From positions 1 through 46,648 of the IMG/VR virus record IMGVR_UViG_3300035701_006853: a stretch of 46,648 bases of DNA; one strand, written 5' to 3'. The position numbers and the translations under genes were made by a program. This document shows positions 1-9,282 of the stretch, piece after piece (within the stretch, counting starts at the first letter, position 1; each line of letters begins with the position of its first letter). Source of the stretch: a virus. The notes below the pieces were generated by a model. That model saw only the letters and a list, made by a program, of their open reading frames with translations. It was not told where the DNA came from and made no database searches.

Positions 1-746
1 CTTACGTAAAATCTGTGAACACCTCGCGCCTGGACGTGGAAATTCGGACGTCCGCGATCGCGGCGGCTCTGGACCACATTGTCACTGCGGGCACTGCGGT
101 TACGATATATTTTAAGGCCGCTCTTTCACTGGACGACACCGCGGCCCTTTCTGCTCTTGTTGCAGCGCACGTCAACACTCCTCTGCCCTACGCGACGCCT
201 CCTTCCGACAATGAAGACGCGCCGATCGTTCGCCTTAAAGCAGCAGCTCCTGGTTGGTATTTTCAGATCCACTCGGTCGAGTTCACGACAGCTAAATATG
301 GCGGCTTCTACAGTAAGAAGGTCGATGCGGCTACTGGTGTGGAGACAGATACGGGTTTCTGCACTCATAAGATCTACGACGCGGCCGGCGCTGAAATAAC
401 CTCGGGAGCTGGCGAAGGCAACGCCGTCCATACTCGGATGGATTGGCAAGTCAGCCACGATATGGAGATCCGAGGCTCGATGTTCACCCAAGCAGTGAGG
501 CCTCTTGTGGATTGTCGTCTGTGGGCTTTTGCTGCGCCTGGTATCGTGAACATACCCTTCACCCAAGGCGGGCTCAATCTCAGATATTTGCCGAGTGAGG
601 AGGCATTCACAGCTGAGGGCGGAACGGCAAAATTTCTGAGTGCTACTGTCCCTATGCCAGGCATCAATAAGTTTCGGCTGCTTTTAAAACACCCTGTTGG
701 CCTTCAGCATACGGCGCAGGTTCACTTTATGTTGTACAAGGCATGA
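1..746 (+). CDS. Phage structural-type protein, 5' end outside the window
   Basis: The reading frame is open to the left edge of the window: codons from position 3 read Y-V-K-S before a GTG at 15. The gene therefore probably starts upstream and about 245 residues are visible. There are no membrane segments or catalytic motifs I recognise. The protein is rich in beta-type segments and small residues, and it ends in a hydrophobic strand pattern (VHFMLYKA). Its stop overlaps the start of the next gene as ATGA, so it belongs to the same transcript as the peptidase-like protein and the fibre. By position it is probably a tail or fibre-associated structural protein, but that is inference from context only. 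Confidence 0.7.
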   Translation, partial: YVKSVNTSRLDVEIRTSAIAAALDHIVTAGTAVTIYFKAALSLDDTAALSALVAAHVNTPLPYATPPSDNEDAPIVRLKAAAPGWYFQIHSVEFTTAKYGGFYSKKVDAATGVETDTGFCTHKIYDAAGAEITSGAGEGNAVHTRMDWQVSHDMEIRGSMFTQAVRPLVDCRLWAFAAPGIVNIPFTQGGLNLRYLPSEEAFTAEGGTAKFLSATVPMPGINKFRLLLKHPVGLQHTAQVHFMLYKA

Positions 747-1228
747 TAAAAATACTGTACTCCAGAAACCGACTGCCCTTCTCTCAGCTCATCTGCTGGG
801 CTACCAAAAAGCCTGTGAGCCATGTTGTTGTCGTATTTGACGATAGAATCGTCTACCACTCCAATCCTATGGGCGTGCATCTTAATAGCTACCCATGGTT
901 TTTAAAACACAACACAGTGGTTTATGAAAAGAGGATCGAGAGAAGTCTCGAGGAAGAGGAAGCGGCTTACCTCGCCATCACACTTATCGAAGGCAGCCTC
1001 TACGATTTTGGTAGCATTATCTATTACGGATGCCGCCTTATTCTGCTCGGCCTGTTTGGCAAGCCGCTACCAAAGAAGAATCTCTGGGCCTCAGGCAAAG
1101 CGTACAGCTGCGTCGAAGTCCTGGGCGAACTGCCTCCCTGGATCTGGCCGGATTCCAAGCCGCCGGGTAACCCGCTGGCCACCTACGAACCTTACGAACT
1201 CGCGAAATATATGGGGGCCACTGCATGA
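743..1228 (+). CDS. Permuted papain-fold (YiiX/NlpC-P60-like) hydrolase
   Basis: 161 aa. The order of motifs is His first, Cys later. SHVVVVFDDRIVYHS places His27 at the start of a beta strand with an acidic pair behind it, and AYSCVEVL places Cys123 at the N-terminus of a helix. That order is typical of circularly permuted papain-fold proteins (the YiiX/DUF830 branch of NlpC/P60), which cleave amide or ester bonds, often in peptidoglycan or lipids. A hydrophobic helix lies between the motifs (about residues 90-105). The gene overlaps both neighbours by ATGA, between a structural gene and the giant fibre gene, so a tail-borne enzyme acting on the cell envelope is plausible. Catalytic assignment rests on motif pattern only. 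Confidence 0.6.
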   Translation: MIKILYSRNRLPFSQLICWATKKPVSHVVVVFDDRIVYHSNPMGVHLNSYPWFLKHNTVVYEKRIERSLEEEEAAYLAITLIEGSLYDFGSIIYYGCRLILLGLFGKPLPKKNLWASGKAYSCVEVLGELPPWIWPDSKPPGNPLATYEPYELAKYMGATA

Positions 1229-4200
1229 GCCTAATTAGTGTTGGCGCAACGTTGCCTCTTGGCTACCAGCTCCACGACGGGGCAACGGGAAAGTTCGTCC
1301 GGGCCCACGTCCGAGACCAGGCAAACACTGCTGTCACGGGATCTCCTTTTGCACTGACTCACGTCGCGCAAGGGTTCTATTCGAACACCGCCTACACGGT
1401 GCTTATAGCCAACACTAAGCTCAAAGCTACCTTCATTGTCTATGACGATGCCGGTTTTACAACGGAGTCCGTATTCCATACGAGGGGCTCTGCTGAAACA
1501 GACGTAGAAACGCAGGTAGAAACTGCAAGGACTGACGTCCTGACCAGACTTGGGACCCCAGCGGGAGCCTCTGTCTCCGCAGACATGGCGGCAGTGAAAG
1601 CCGATACTGGAACGCTGATTACACGGCTTACCTCCGGCCGCGCAACGAACCTAGATAACCTTGACGCTACCGTGGGCTCACGCTCCACGCAAACTTCCGT
1701 CAATGCGATTCAAGCTGATACGGATGACATTCAGCTGAAGATCGGGACTCCCGTCGTAACGCTCGCAGCGGATATTGCCGGTGTGCAGACGACTGTCAAC
1801 ACCATCAACACCAGAGTTGGAGCCCCCGTCGGCGCCTCGATTTCTGCAGATATAGCTGCTGTGCAGACCACGGCGAACGCAGTCAACACTAAACTTGGAA
1901 CTCCTGCCGGGGCTACCGTCTCCGCAGATATCGCCGCGATCAAAGCCGACTCCGGTACGCTGGTCACGCGCCTCACAGCAGGCAGGGCTAGTAACCTTGA
2001 CTTCCTTGATGTGCTACTGTCTACCAGAGCAACGCAAACTTCGGTCGATGCATTGCAGACCACTGCCAATACCATCAATACCAGGATCGGCGCCCCTGTC
2101 GGTGCATCCATCTCAGCAGACATCGCGGCCGTGCAGACAACTGCCAATACAATCAATACCAGGGTCGGTGCCCCTGTCGGCGCTTCGATCTCAGCAGACA
2201 TTGCCGCCGTGCAAACCACCGCCAGTGCGATTAATACTAAGCTCGGTACTCCAGTCGGTGCATCAGTTTCGATAGATATTGCGGCCGTACAAACCACGGC
2301 TACTGCGATTGATACCAAGCTCGGCACTCCAGCGGGTGCTTCCGTCTCAGCGGATATCGCGGCAGTGAAAGCCGATACTGCTACCTTGACCTCGCGCCTT
2401 ACTTCCGGTCGCGCGAGCAATCTTGACTTCCTCGATGTGCTCTTATCGACGAGAGCAACGCAAACTTCGGTTAACTCGGTTCAGACCGATACGGACGATA
2501 TCCAAGCGAAGATCGGAACTCCTGTCGGTGTCTCTGTTTCTGCAGATATTGCAGCGGTGCAGACTACCGCCACAGCACTGGACACCAAACTTGGAACCCC
2601 AGTTGGGGCTTCGCTCTCCATAGATATCGCAGCGGTGCAAACTTCCGCCACAGCACTGGACACCAAACTTGGAACTCCAGCAGGTGCTTCCGTCTCAGCG
2701 GATATCGCGGCCGTCAAGGCTGATACTGCTACCCTGACTTCGCGTTTGACCTCGGGCCGCGCAACGAACCTCGATAACCTGAACGCTACTGTTTCCAGCC
2801 GCGCGACACAGACTTCGGTCGACGCAGTGCAGGCCGACACAGATGACATTCAGGCGAAGATTGGTACTCCCGTCGGAGCATCGCTGTCCGTAGACGTTGC
2901 GGCCGTACAAACCACAGCTACCGCAATCAACACCAAGCTCGGTACTCCAGTCGGGGCATCGGTTTCGATAGATATCGCAGCCGTACAAACCACAGCTACC
3001 GCGATCAACACTAAGCTCGGCACTCCAGCAGGAGCTTCGGTATCCGCAGATATCGCGGCAGTGAAATCTGATTCCGGTACACTCATTACGCGCCTCACCG
3101 CAGGCCGCGCCAGCAACCTCGACTTCCTCGATGTGCTGCTATCGACGAGAGCAACGCAAACTTCCGTCAACGCGGTACAGGCCGATACCGACGATATCCA
3201 GGTGAAGCTCGGTACTCCTGTTGGGGCTTCGCTCTCCGTAGATATCGCAGCCGTGCAAACGACTGCCAGTGCAGTCAATACCAAGCTCGGCACTCCGGCA
3301 GGAGCTTCCGTCTCTGCAGACATCGCATCGGTCTTCTCGCGCATCGGTGCTCCTGTCGGCGCCTCGATCTCCGTAGATATCGCGGCAGTCAAGACGCAGC
3401 TCAATAGCATCGAAACCAAAGTAGATGACCTCAGCAGTGCTTCGGATAGTGCAATCAGCATACCGTCGACCTTCCTAGTGCCTACAACCGGGACCAACGT
3501 CTTCCGCATCTACTGGCGGCACTTTGCGGCAGGGATTCCAGACAATCCATTCTCTGGTCCAGACATCACCATAGAAAGGTCGAACGGAACCGATATCGTA
3601 GCGTCCACGGCGATGACCCTGGAAGTTACCGGGGTCTACTACTACGACTACTCGGTGCCCGATACTGCGGATAATGGGATTCAGGTGATCGTTAAAGTCG
3701 ACTACGTGAACGACTCCGGCGGACCGACGTTCCAAGCGATTGCTACCGCTAACCAAACGAGCTCGGCCAGTGCCATCGACGATATTCTCACGATTCTCGG
3801 CACACCAGCGGGCGTCTCTGTGTCGGCGGATATCGCGGCACTGCAAACGACCTCCAACACTATTAACACGAAGATTGGAACTCCTGCCGGGGCTTCGCTA
3901 TCGGCAGACGTTGCAGCGATCTTCTCGCGCATCGGCGCTCCTGCCGGCGCAAGTGTCTCAGCGGATATCGCAGCTGTGAAGGCCGATACTGCTACCCTGA
4001 CTTCGCGTTTGACCTCGGGCCGTGCAACGAACCTTGATAACCTTGACGCTACGGTTTCCAGCCGAGCTACCCAGACTTCCGTGGATGCGGTACAAGCGGA
4101 CACAGATGATATCCAAGTGAAGATCGGTACCCCGGTCGGGGCTTCGCTCTCCGTAGATATCGCAGCTGTGCAAACTTCTGCTACTGCACTGGACACCAAG

Positions 4201-7200
4201 CTCGGCACTCCTGCCGGCGCAAGTGTCTCGGCGGATATCGCAGCTGTGAAATCCGACACAGCAACCCTGACTTCACGCCTCACTTCGGGCCGCGCGAGCA
4301 ACCTTGATAACCTGAACGCTACGGTTTCCAGCCGAGCTACCCAAACCTCGGTCGATGCGGTTCAAGCAGATACCGATGATATCCAGGTAAAACTCGGGAC
4401 TCCTGTTGGGGCTTCGCTCTCCATAGATATCGCAGCTGTGCAAACCACGACTACCGCGGTCAACACCAAACTTGGAACTCCAGCAGGTGCTTCCGTCTCA
4501 GCGGATATCGCAGCCTTGCAAACGACTGCTAATACAATTAACACCCGGATCGGTGCCCCCGTGGGTGCATCCATCTCTGCAGACGTTGCAGCGGTGCAAA
4601 CTACTGCAAACGCAATCAACACCAAACTGGGTACTCCAGCCGGTGCCTCAGTTTCGGCAGATATTGCAGCAGTGAAGGCTGATACCGCTACCTTGACCTC
4701 ACGTCTGACTTCTGGCCGCGCCAGCAACCTCGACTTCCTCGATGTATTGCTCTCAACCAGAGCCACACAGACTTCGGTCAACGGGATCCAGTCAGACATC
4801 GACACGCTTGAGCCGACCATTGCAGGGATCGCCTCTGACACGGCTACTCTTATTCTGCGCCTCACAGCAGGTCGTGCTACAAACCTTGACTTCCTTAACG
4901 TCTCGGTTTCAAGCCGCGCGACACAGACTTCGGTCGATGCAGTGCAGACCACCGCAAATACTATCAACACCAAGCTCGGCACTCCAGTCGGCGCTTCTGT
5001 TTCTGCAGACATCGCAGCAGTTAAAGCCGATACCGCCGCCATCCTTGATGATACCGGAACATCCGGTGTGCTCGTGGCCTCAGCAGAAAAAGATAGCATC
5101 GTGGACCGCGTGTGGGACGAGCTCCAGTCAGGGCATACTACAGCGGGAACCTTCGGTAAGCGTCTCGATGCGGACATGACCACCCGTGAGCCTGAGGCTT
5201 CCGCCCTCTCTCGCTTTAACACGACCTCCTCGGCTCTTGCGGCACTCCAGCTAGATACCGACGATATCCAGTCCAAGATCGGAACACCAGTCGTCAGCGT
5301 CTCTGCAGATATCGCAGCCAATCGAGTGGATCTTTTGGCAGTTCGCGCTCAAACGGATCTCATCAGCTTCGATGGCGGCAATCGCGTAAACGTCCACGTG
5401 ATCCTCAACGACGATAAGTCCAACTACGCACTCTCAGCCGCGTCCCGTGCCTCGGTATCAGATGACGTCTGGGACGAGGCTCTCAATGGTCATTTGATCC
5501 CAGGGTCGACTGGATTTGCCCTGAACAATGTCGGCGGCATCTCCCTTGCTGGCATCGCCGCGGCCGTCTGGGATGAACAAGCAGCCTCGCATAGCATCGC
5601 GGGGAGTTTCGGGATACTTACTCAAGTCATCCACCAATCTAGTCTCGTTACAACGGGCCAGTTGACTAACGGATCCTTCGGCCTTGCTGCGCTGTCGGCG
5701 ACTGTGACGAACTCAGCGGCAGCAACAACTGCTGCGGTCTTGGCGCAAAATCCGAACATTGCTGCGATCATCCCGGCAATCAACGCAAGTAAGATTGCGG
5801 TTATCGCCGAGGTGGACCAGAACCAGATCCTTCTGGAGGCTCTTGCAAACCAGCTTACTTCTGCCGAAGCTGACATCATCGCAGAGGTAGCGATCGTTAG
5901 CGGGAAAGTCGACGCTGTCAGCGCCCAGGTCGGTGCGATCCAGAACAACACAACCGTGCGGTTCATCGTGCCTGAGCGCATCTCCAAGCCTCTCAGCGGA
6001 AACAAGAACTACCAGATCCACCTGCGGCTCTACGATGACGTGGGCGTCCCAGAAGCGCCTGACTCGGCACCAACGATCCGTATTCGCCGGTTGGATACCA
6101 ATGTCGATGTTGTGCTGAATGTGCCCATGACCCAGGACGGGGTCAAGGTCGGGGCCTACTTCTACAACCTTATTATCTCGGCGGGCTCGGACATTTACCC
6201 GGCGCTGGTCGAGGCTACTGTTGTTGAAAACGGCGCCACTCGCTACGTGCCTGCTGTCACAGAGATTACCGAGTTCGATTCCGATCTGGACGCTATCCAG
6301 GCCCAACTCACTGCAGTCCAGAACACTGTGGATGCAACCCAGCTGTCTGTGGATAGCGGTGTCTATGGTCTCGCAGCTCTCAAAACTGGACAGACAGGCA
6401 TTGTTACCGAGATCAATCAGAACGAGACCCTGATAAATCTCGTCAAAGCCAAGACGGATACCATCCCTGTTGACCCAGCGACCCTGGCTTCGGTGGCTGC
6501 GGTAAATGCTACAGTACTGACTCGGCCAGACATCGCGGCTATCCAAACCCGTTTGGATCTTCTCCGTGATGCAATCCGTGGGACTGCAAATAGAACCAAC
6601 ACCCAGGTCTACGATAAGATCGACTTCACAGGTGTTATGCAGACGAGCGACCCTCGTCTCAACTTCCTGGATGCCGCGGTTTCTTCGCGCAGCACTCTGG
6701 ATGCAGCCACCGTCTGGGCCTACGCAACGAGAACCCTGACAGCGTCCTCGCTCTCAGCCGCCTCGATCCAGGCTATCTGGGACTTCCTGACCTCGGCTGC
6801 GACGGTCCCTGGCTCCTTTGGGCTCCGCATCGGAACCAACCTGGACGCAACAGTATCGAGCCGCGCCACAGCTGGCCAGGTAACCTCCCTACTCGTCGGC
6901 GTAGCGCAAGAGGCAAGCCTTGGCGCCCTCAGCACCCTCGTCAGCACAGAAGCCAACGAGAACGAGTTCAAGCTCAATGCCCTTCAGGCAGATGTCACGC
7001 TGATAAAAGCCAAAACGACGAACCTTCCTGCTGACCCGTCCTCCGCGTCGGCAATGTCGGCCGGCTTTAACGCCAACACCATTGCGGTGGCGAATGTGGC
7101 CCTCAACGTCACCGGAATCAAAACTAAGACTGACAATCTGCCAGTCGACCCCGCAAAAGAGAGCTCGGTCCTTGCAAGGCCGACCAACCCTGTTCTGACG

Positions 7201-8022
7201 AGCGATATCCGGCTCAACCGGCTCGATGTTAACGTCTCAACACGGAGCACCTTGACCACAGGTGACTTGGCTTTGCTGGCTACCACCGCACAGCTGAATG
7301 CAGGGAATGCCACGACTGTAGCCGAGATCAACGCCAACCAGGTGGATATCGCTGCGGTCCAGACCACGGCGAACCTGATTAAGGCGAAAACAGACCAGCT
7401 GGTCTATACCTCTGGGCGCGTGGATGCGGTCATCTCCGGCGCTCAAGAGGATGCGATTGTCGACAAGGTTTGGGACGAATCCAACGCGGCTCACGTTGCG
7501 GTTGGGTCCACGGGTGAGAGCCTTAGCGATGCCGCTGGCGGAGCGTCGCCGTCCGTTATTGCTGCTGCGGTATGGAACGAGGCCACAGCTGGGCATGTAG
7601 CTGCCGGCTCGTTCGGCAAGCTGACTGAAGATACCAAGGCCGATACCGGTACGATCAACACGAAGATCGGCACTCCAGCAGGCGCGTCGGTCTCGGCAGA
7701 TATCGCTGCAATTACCGAGTCGCATAGAACCTGCCGCATGTCGACAACCCTGACAGCGGGCGGCACTGCACAGGAAGTCATCGTTTGGGCGGAGGAGGCT
7801 GGGGAGCGGATCACAGTATCCAGTGCCTGCACTATCACTATCAAGACGGCTATCGGAGCAACGGTATGGACAGCAACGCTGGCGAGTCCGAACGCGGATG
7901 GCGTCTTCCGCTTTACAAACGCATTTGTGGCCGTGGCCGACGTCAACTACTACATTCTGATGTCGATTACCGTCGCGGGCCAGCCGGTCGTAACTCAGCA
8001 GGCGTTTATAACCGTGGGGTGA
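1225..8022 (+). CDS. Giant repeat-containing tail fibre protein
   Basis: 2265 aa; its ATG overlaps the previous stop as ATGA. Residues 1-95 form a beta-rich N-terminal domain. From about residue 95 to 740 and 850 to 1280 the protein is built from reiterated units with signatures LGTPAGASVSADIAAV, TLTSRLTSGRA, NLDNLDATVSSRATQTSV and QADTDDIQ, alternating heptad-like alpha segments and short turns as in trimeric coiled-coil fibres. Two related beta-sandwich-like inserts interrupt it, at about 744-843 and 1575-1682. A second repeat family, VWDE-x(4-5)-H-x(3)-GSFG, occurs about six times between 1290 and 2140. A Thr/Val-rich beta domain closes the C-terminus (about 2166-2265). This is the pattern of a long tail or side fibre. 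The receptor-binding end cannot be identified from sequence alone. Confidence 0.85.
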   Translation: MSLISVGATLPLGYQLHDGATGKFVRAHVRDQANTAVTGSPFALTHVAQGFYSNTAYTVLIANTKLKATFIVYDDAGFTTESVFHTRGSAETDVETQVETARTDVLTRLGTPAGASVSADMAAVKADTGTLITRLTSGRATNLDNLDATVGSRSTQTSVNAIQADTDDIQLKIGTPVVTLAADIAGVQTTVNTINTRVGAPVGASISADIAAVQTTANAVNTKLGTPAGATVSADIAAIKADSGTLVTRLTAGRASNLDFLDVLLSTRATQTSVDALQTTANTINTRIGAPVGASISADIAAVQTTANTINTRVGAPVGASISADIAAVQTTASAINTKLGTPVGASVSIDIAAVQTTATAIDTKLGTPAGASVSADIAAVKADTATLTSRLTSGRASNLDFLDVLLSTRATQTSVNSVQTDTDDIQAKIGTPVGVSVSADIAAVQTTATALDTKLGTPVGASLSIDIAAVQTSATALDTKLGTPAGASVSADIAAVKADTATLTSRLTSGRATNLDNLNATVSSRATQTSVDAVQADTDDIQAKIGTPVGASLSVDVAAVQTTATAINTKLGTPVGASVSIDIAAVQTTATAINTKLGTPAGASVSADIAAVKSDSGTLITRLTAGRASNLDFLDVLLSTRATQTSVNAVQADTDDIQVKLGTPVGASLSVDIAAVQTTASAVNTKLGTPAGASVSADIASVFSRIGAPVGASISVDIAAVKTQLNSIETKVDDLSSASDSAISIPSTFLVPTTGTNVFRIYWRHFAAGIPDNPFSGPDITIERSNGTDIVASTAMTLEVTGVYYYDYSVPDTADNGIQVIVKVDYVNDSGGPTFQAIATANQTSSASAIDDILTILGTPAGVSVSADIAALQTTSNTINTKIGTPAGASLSADVAAIFSRIGAPAGASVSADIAAVKADTATLTSRLTSGRATNLDNLDATVSSRATQTSVDAVQADTDDIQVKIGTPVGASLSVDIAAVQTSATALDTKLGTPAGASVSADIAAVKSDTATLTSRLTSGRASNLDNLNATVSSRATQTSVDAVQADTDDIQVKLGTPVGASLSIDIAAVQTTTTAVNTKLGTPAGASVSADIAALQTTANTINTRIGAPVGASISADVAAVQTTANAINTKLGTPAGASVSADIAAVKADTATLTSRLTSGRASNLDFLDVLLSTRATQTSVNGIQSDIDTLEPTIAGIASDTATLILRLTAGRATNLDFLNVSVSSRATQTSVDAVQTTANTINTKLGTPVGASVSADIAAVKADTAAILDDTGTSGVLVASAEKDSIVDRVWDELQSGHTTAGTFGKRLDADMTTREPEASALSRFNTTSSALAALQLDTDDIQSKIGTPVVSVSADIAANRVDLLAVRAQTDLISFDGGNRVNVHVILNDDKSNYALSAASRASVSDDVWDEALNGHLIPGSTGFALNNVGGISLAGIAAAVWDEQAASHSIAGSFGILTQVIHQSSLVTTGQLTNGSFGLAALSATVTNSAAATTAAVLAQNPNIAAIIPAINASKIAVIAEVDQNQILLEALANQLTSAEADIIAEVAIVSGKVDAVSAQVGAIQNNTTVRFIVPERISKPLSGNKNYQIHLRLYDDVGVPEAPDSAPTIRIRRLDTNVDVVLNVPMTQDGVKVGAYFYNLIISAGSDIYPALVEATVVENGATRYVPAVTEITEFDSDLDAIQAQLTAVQNTVDATQLSVDSGVYGLAALKTGQTGIVTEINQNETLINLVKAKTDTIPVDPATLASVAAVNATVLTRPDIAAIQTRLDLLRDAIRGTANRTNTQVYDKIDFTGVMQTSDPRLNFLDAAVSSRSTLDAATVWAYATRTLTASSLSAASIQAIWDFLTSAATVPGSFGLRIGTNLDATVSSRATAGQVTSLLVGVAQEASLGALSTLVSTEANENEFKLNALQADVTLIKAKTTNLPADPSSASAMSAGFNANTIAVANVALNVTGIKTKTDNLPVDPAKESSVLARPTNPVLTSDIRLNRLDVNVSTRSTLTTGDLALLATTAQLNAGNATTVAEINANQVDIAAVQTTANLIKAKTDQLVYTSGRVDAVISGAQEDAIVDKVWDESNAAHVAVGSTGESLSDAAGGASPSVIAAAVWNEATAGHVAAGSFGKLTEDTKADTGTINTKIGTPAGASVSADIAAITESHRTCRMSTTLTAGGTAQEVIVWAEEAGERITVSSACTITIKTAIGATVWTATLASPNADGVFRFTNAFVAVADVNYYILMSITVAGQPVVTQQAFITVG
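1540..5080 (+). repeat. Tandem degenerate repeats within the fibre gene
   Basis: At DNA level the stretch consists of many near-identical blocks, for example those encoding GTPxGASVSxDIAAVQTTA and KADTATLTSRLTSGRA, repeated dozens of times with mostly synonymous or conservative changes. A unique beta-domain segment (about 3457-3754) splits the array. Such arrays can change length by unequal recombination, and they are also prone to misassembly, so the exact number of copies here should be treated with caution. Confidence 0.85.
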
Positions 8023-8026
8023 TGGG

Positions 8027-8284
8027 ATGGATCTTTCCGGGCAGATAGGGATACTAAGCCGTTACTCGGTTAACGAGATATCGGGCATCCTGACAATCAC
8101 CCTTCGTGACAGCCAGGATACTACGACGCTCGGCACTATCGAGATCGAGGACACTAAAATGCGGGCCTTTTTTGAAGCGATGACCCGCATCGCGGAGGCT
8201 CGGTGGCCGAACAATTTGGCTAGAAACGGTCACCGCACGGTCTACACTCTTCGCACGGACGAAGGTAAGACGGAGTTTACATGA
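8027..8284 (+). CDS. Small protein of unknown function in the structural operon
   Basis: 85 aa, starting 4 bases after the fibre stop, with a GGGTGATGGG stretch as ribosome site. The N-terminal half alternates hydrophobic and polar residues (ISGILTITLRD), suggesting beta strands. A central helix (MRAFFEAMTRIAEARW) and a short C-terminal strand follow. No family is recognised. Its stop overlaps the next start as ATGA. The position between fibre and portal suggests a minor structural or assembly role, by context only. Confidence 0.65.
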   Translation: MDLSGQIGILSRYSVNEISGILTITLRDSQDTTTLGTIEIEDTKMRAFFEAMTRIAEARWPNNLARNGHRTVYTLRTDEGKTEFT

Positions 8285-8442
8285 AAATTCTGCCATTCGG
8301 GGTTATCCCCATGTTCGTTGATGGTGCAGGAATTGGCGATAACTTCGGGGCCATCGGCGCCCAGATTCGCTACTTCGATGTTTTCTACGTAAACCCTCCT
8401 GTGGTTGGTTTTCAGGTCACAGGCTCACCGGAGGAACCTTGA
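8281..8442 (+). CDS. Very small ORF (53 aa) in the structural operon
   Basis: Starts MKILPFGVIPM and ends TGSPEEP, 53 aa. The ATG overlaps the previous stop (ATGA), and the following TTG start comes directly after its TGA, so it fits the coupled layout of the operon exactly. The protein is hydrophobic and glycine-rich with alternating strands and no recognisable domain. The evidence for being real is the coupling at both ends and the absence of an alternative gene in this gap. Confidence 0.6.
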   Translation: MKILPFGVIPMFVDGAGIGDNFGAIGAQIRYFDVFYVNPPVVGFQVTGSPEEP

Positions 8443-9282
8443 TTGAACATTCTCAAGTTCGCACCGTTTCCCTCTTCGGATGTGGCCCATTACCGTATCT
8501 ATAGAAGCATCATTGGCTTCACCGCCACCAATGCGCTCCCCGCAACGGTCTCAGGTAAGACGCTCCAGCTAAAAATGAATGGCACCGCACTCCAAACGAT
8601 TACGTTTTCCGGCGTGGCTACCGTTCCCGACCAGATCAATCTTGTGCTCACGGGCGGACGGGCCTACCCAAACACAGCTGACCTGGGGGCTACTTTTCTG
8701 CTCCGAAGCGATATCAGGGAGGCGCCTGGATCCGTGGAGATCGTCGGCGGATCTGCTCTCGTCGACCTCGGAACGACCGCGCGTGTCATAACGGAAACCT
8801 CTGAAGACGTGCTTCTCGTCACCATCCCCGCGCTTTTAGACCCGGAACTGCTCGTTGAGTTTCAAGATGACGACGGTGCCCTGCAGGATTTCTATGCAGT
8901 CCAGACCATAGACAGTTTTGGGAACCTTAGCTTCAAAACGGGCTACAGGAAAGCCGTCCAATACACCGGAGACATCTGCGTCGTCGAAGGGATTGTTACA
9001 GACCTTCAGGGTGTGCGGTACGTCGATGCGGAAGTGAAGGTGCGTCTGATTAAGTTCCCGCACTCCCCGGAAAAGGCTTCCCAAGTCACTCTTGGCGAGA
9101 TAACGACTCTCACAGGCCCGGACGGGCGTTTTTCACTGCCCCTTTTGCAGGGCGCGCTGGTACAGTTCGAAATACGAGTTGTTGGCTTTAACCGCAACAT
9201 AACTGTGCCGCTCAAAGCGTACGAGTTCATAACGGACATCCTTGTTGACCTCGACTATCGCTACCCTCTGGAGTTTGTCTGA
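8443..9282 (+). CDS. Structural protein with C-terminal carboxypeptidase-regulatory-like beta domain
   Basis: 279 aa. I chose the TTG start because a strong GGAGGAACC lies 6-12 bases upstream and the TTG follows the previous stop directly. The sequence is almost wholly beta-type. Residues about 180-265 (VEGIVTDLQGVRYVDAEV, then GPDGRFSLPLLQG) match the G-x-V-x-D-x-x-G-x-x-V / D-x-x-G-x-F pattern of carboxypeptidase-regulatory or Ig-like domains found in phage decoration and baseplate proteins. The stop overlaps the portal start (TGATG). It is likely a tail or fibre-connected structural component; the exact place in the virion is unknown. Confidence 0.6.
   Translation: MNILKFAPFPSSDVAHYRIYRSIIGFTATNALPATVSGKTLQLKMNGTALQTITFSGVATVPDQINLVLTGGRAYPNTADLGATFLLRSDIREAPGSVEIVGGSALVDLGTTARVITETSEDVLLVTIPALLDPELLVEFQDDDGALQDFYAVQTIDSFGNLSFKTGYRKAVQYTGDICVVEGIVTDLQGVRYVDAEVKVRLIKFPHSPEKASQVTLGEITTLTGPDGRFSLPLLQGALVQFEIRVVGFNRNITVPLKAYEFITDILVDLDYRYPLEFV

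Noticed and set aside
2850-3509. Long open frames on the minus strand inside the fibre gene (also 1731-2420 and 4362-5321)
   Set aside because: They mirror the repeat composition of the plus-strand fibre gene, have repetitive Val/Ser/Ala products and no ribosome sites; they are shadows of a strongly biased repeat gene.
1540-5080. Possible CRISPR-like array
   Set aside because: The repeats are in-frame coding units with no constant direct repeat/unique spacer structure and encode coiled-coil sequence.
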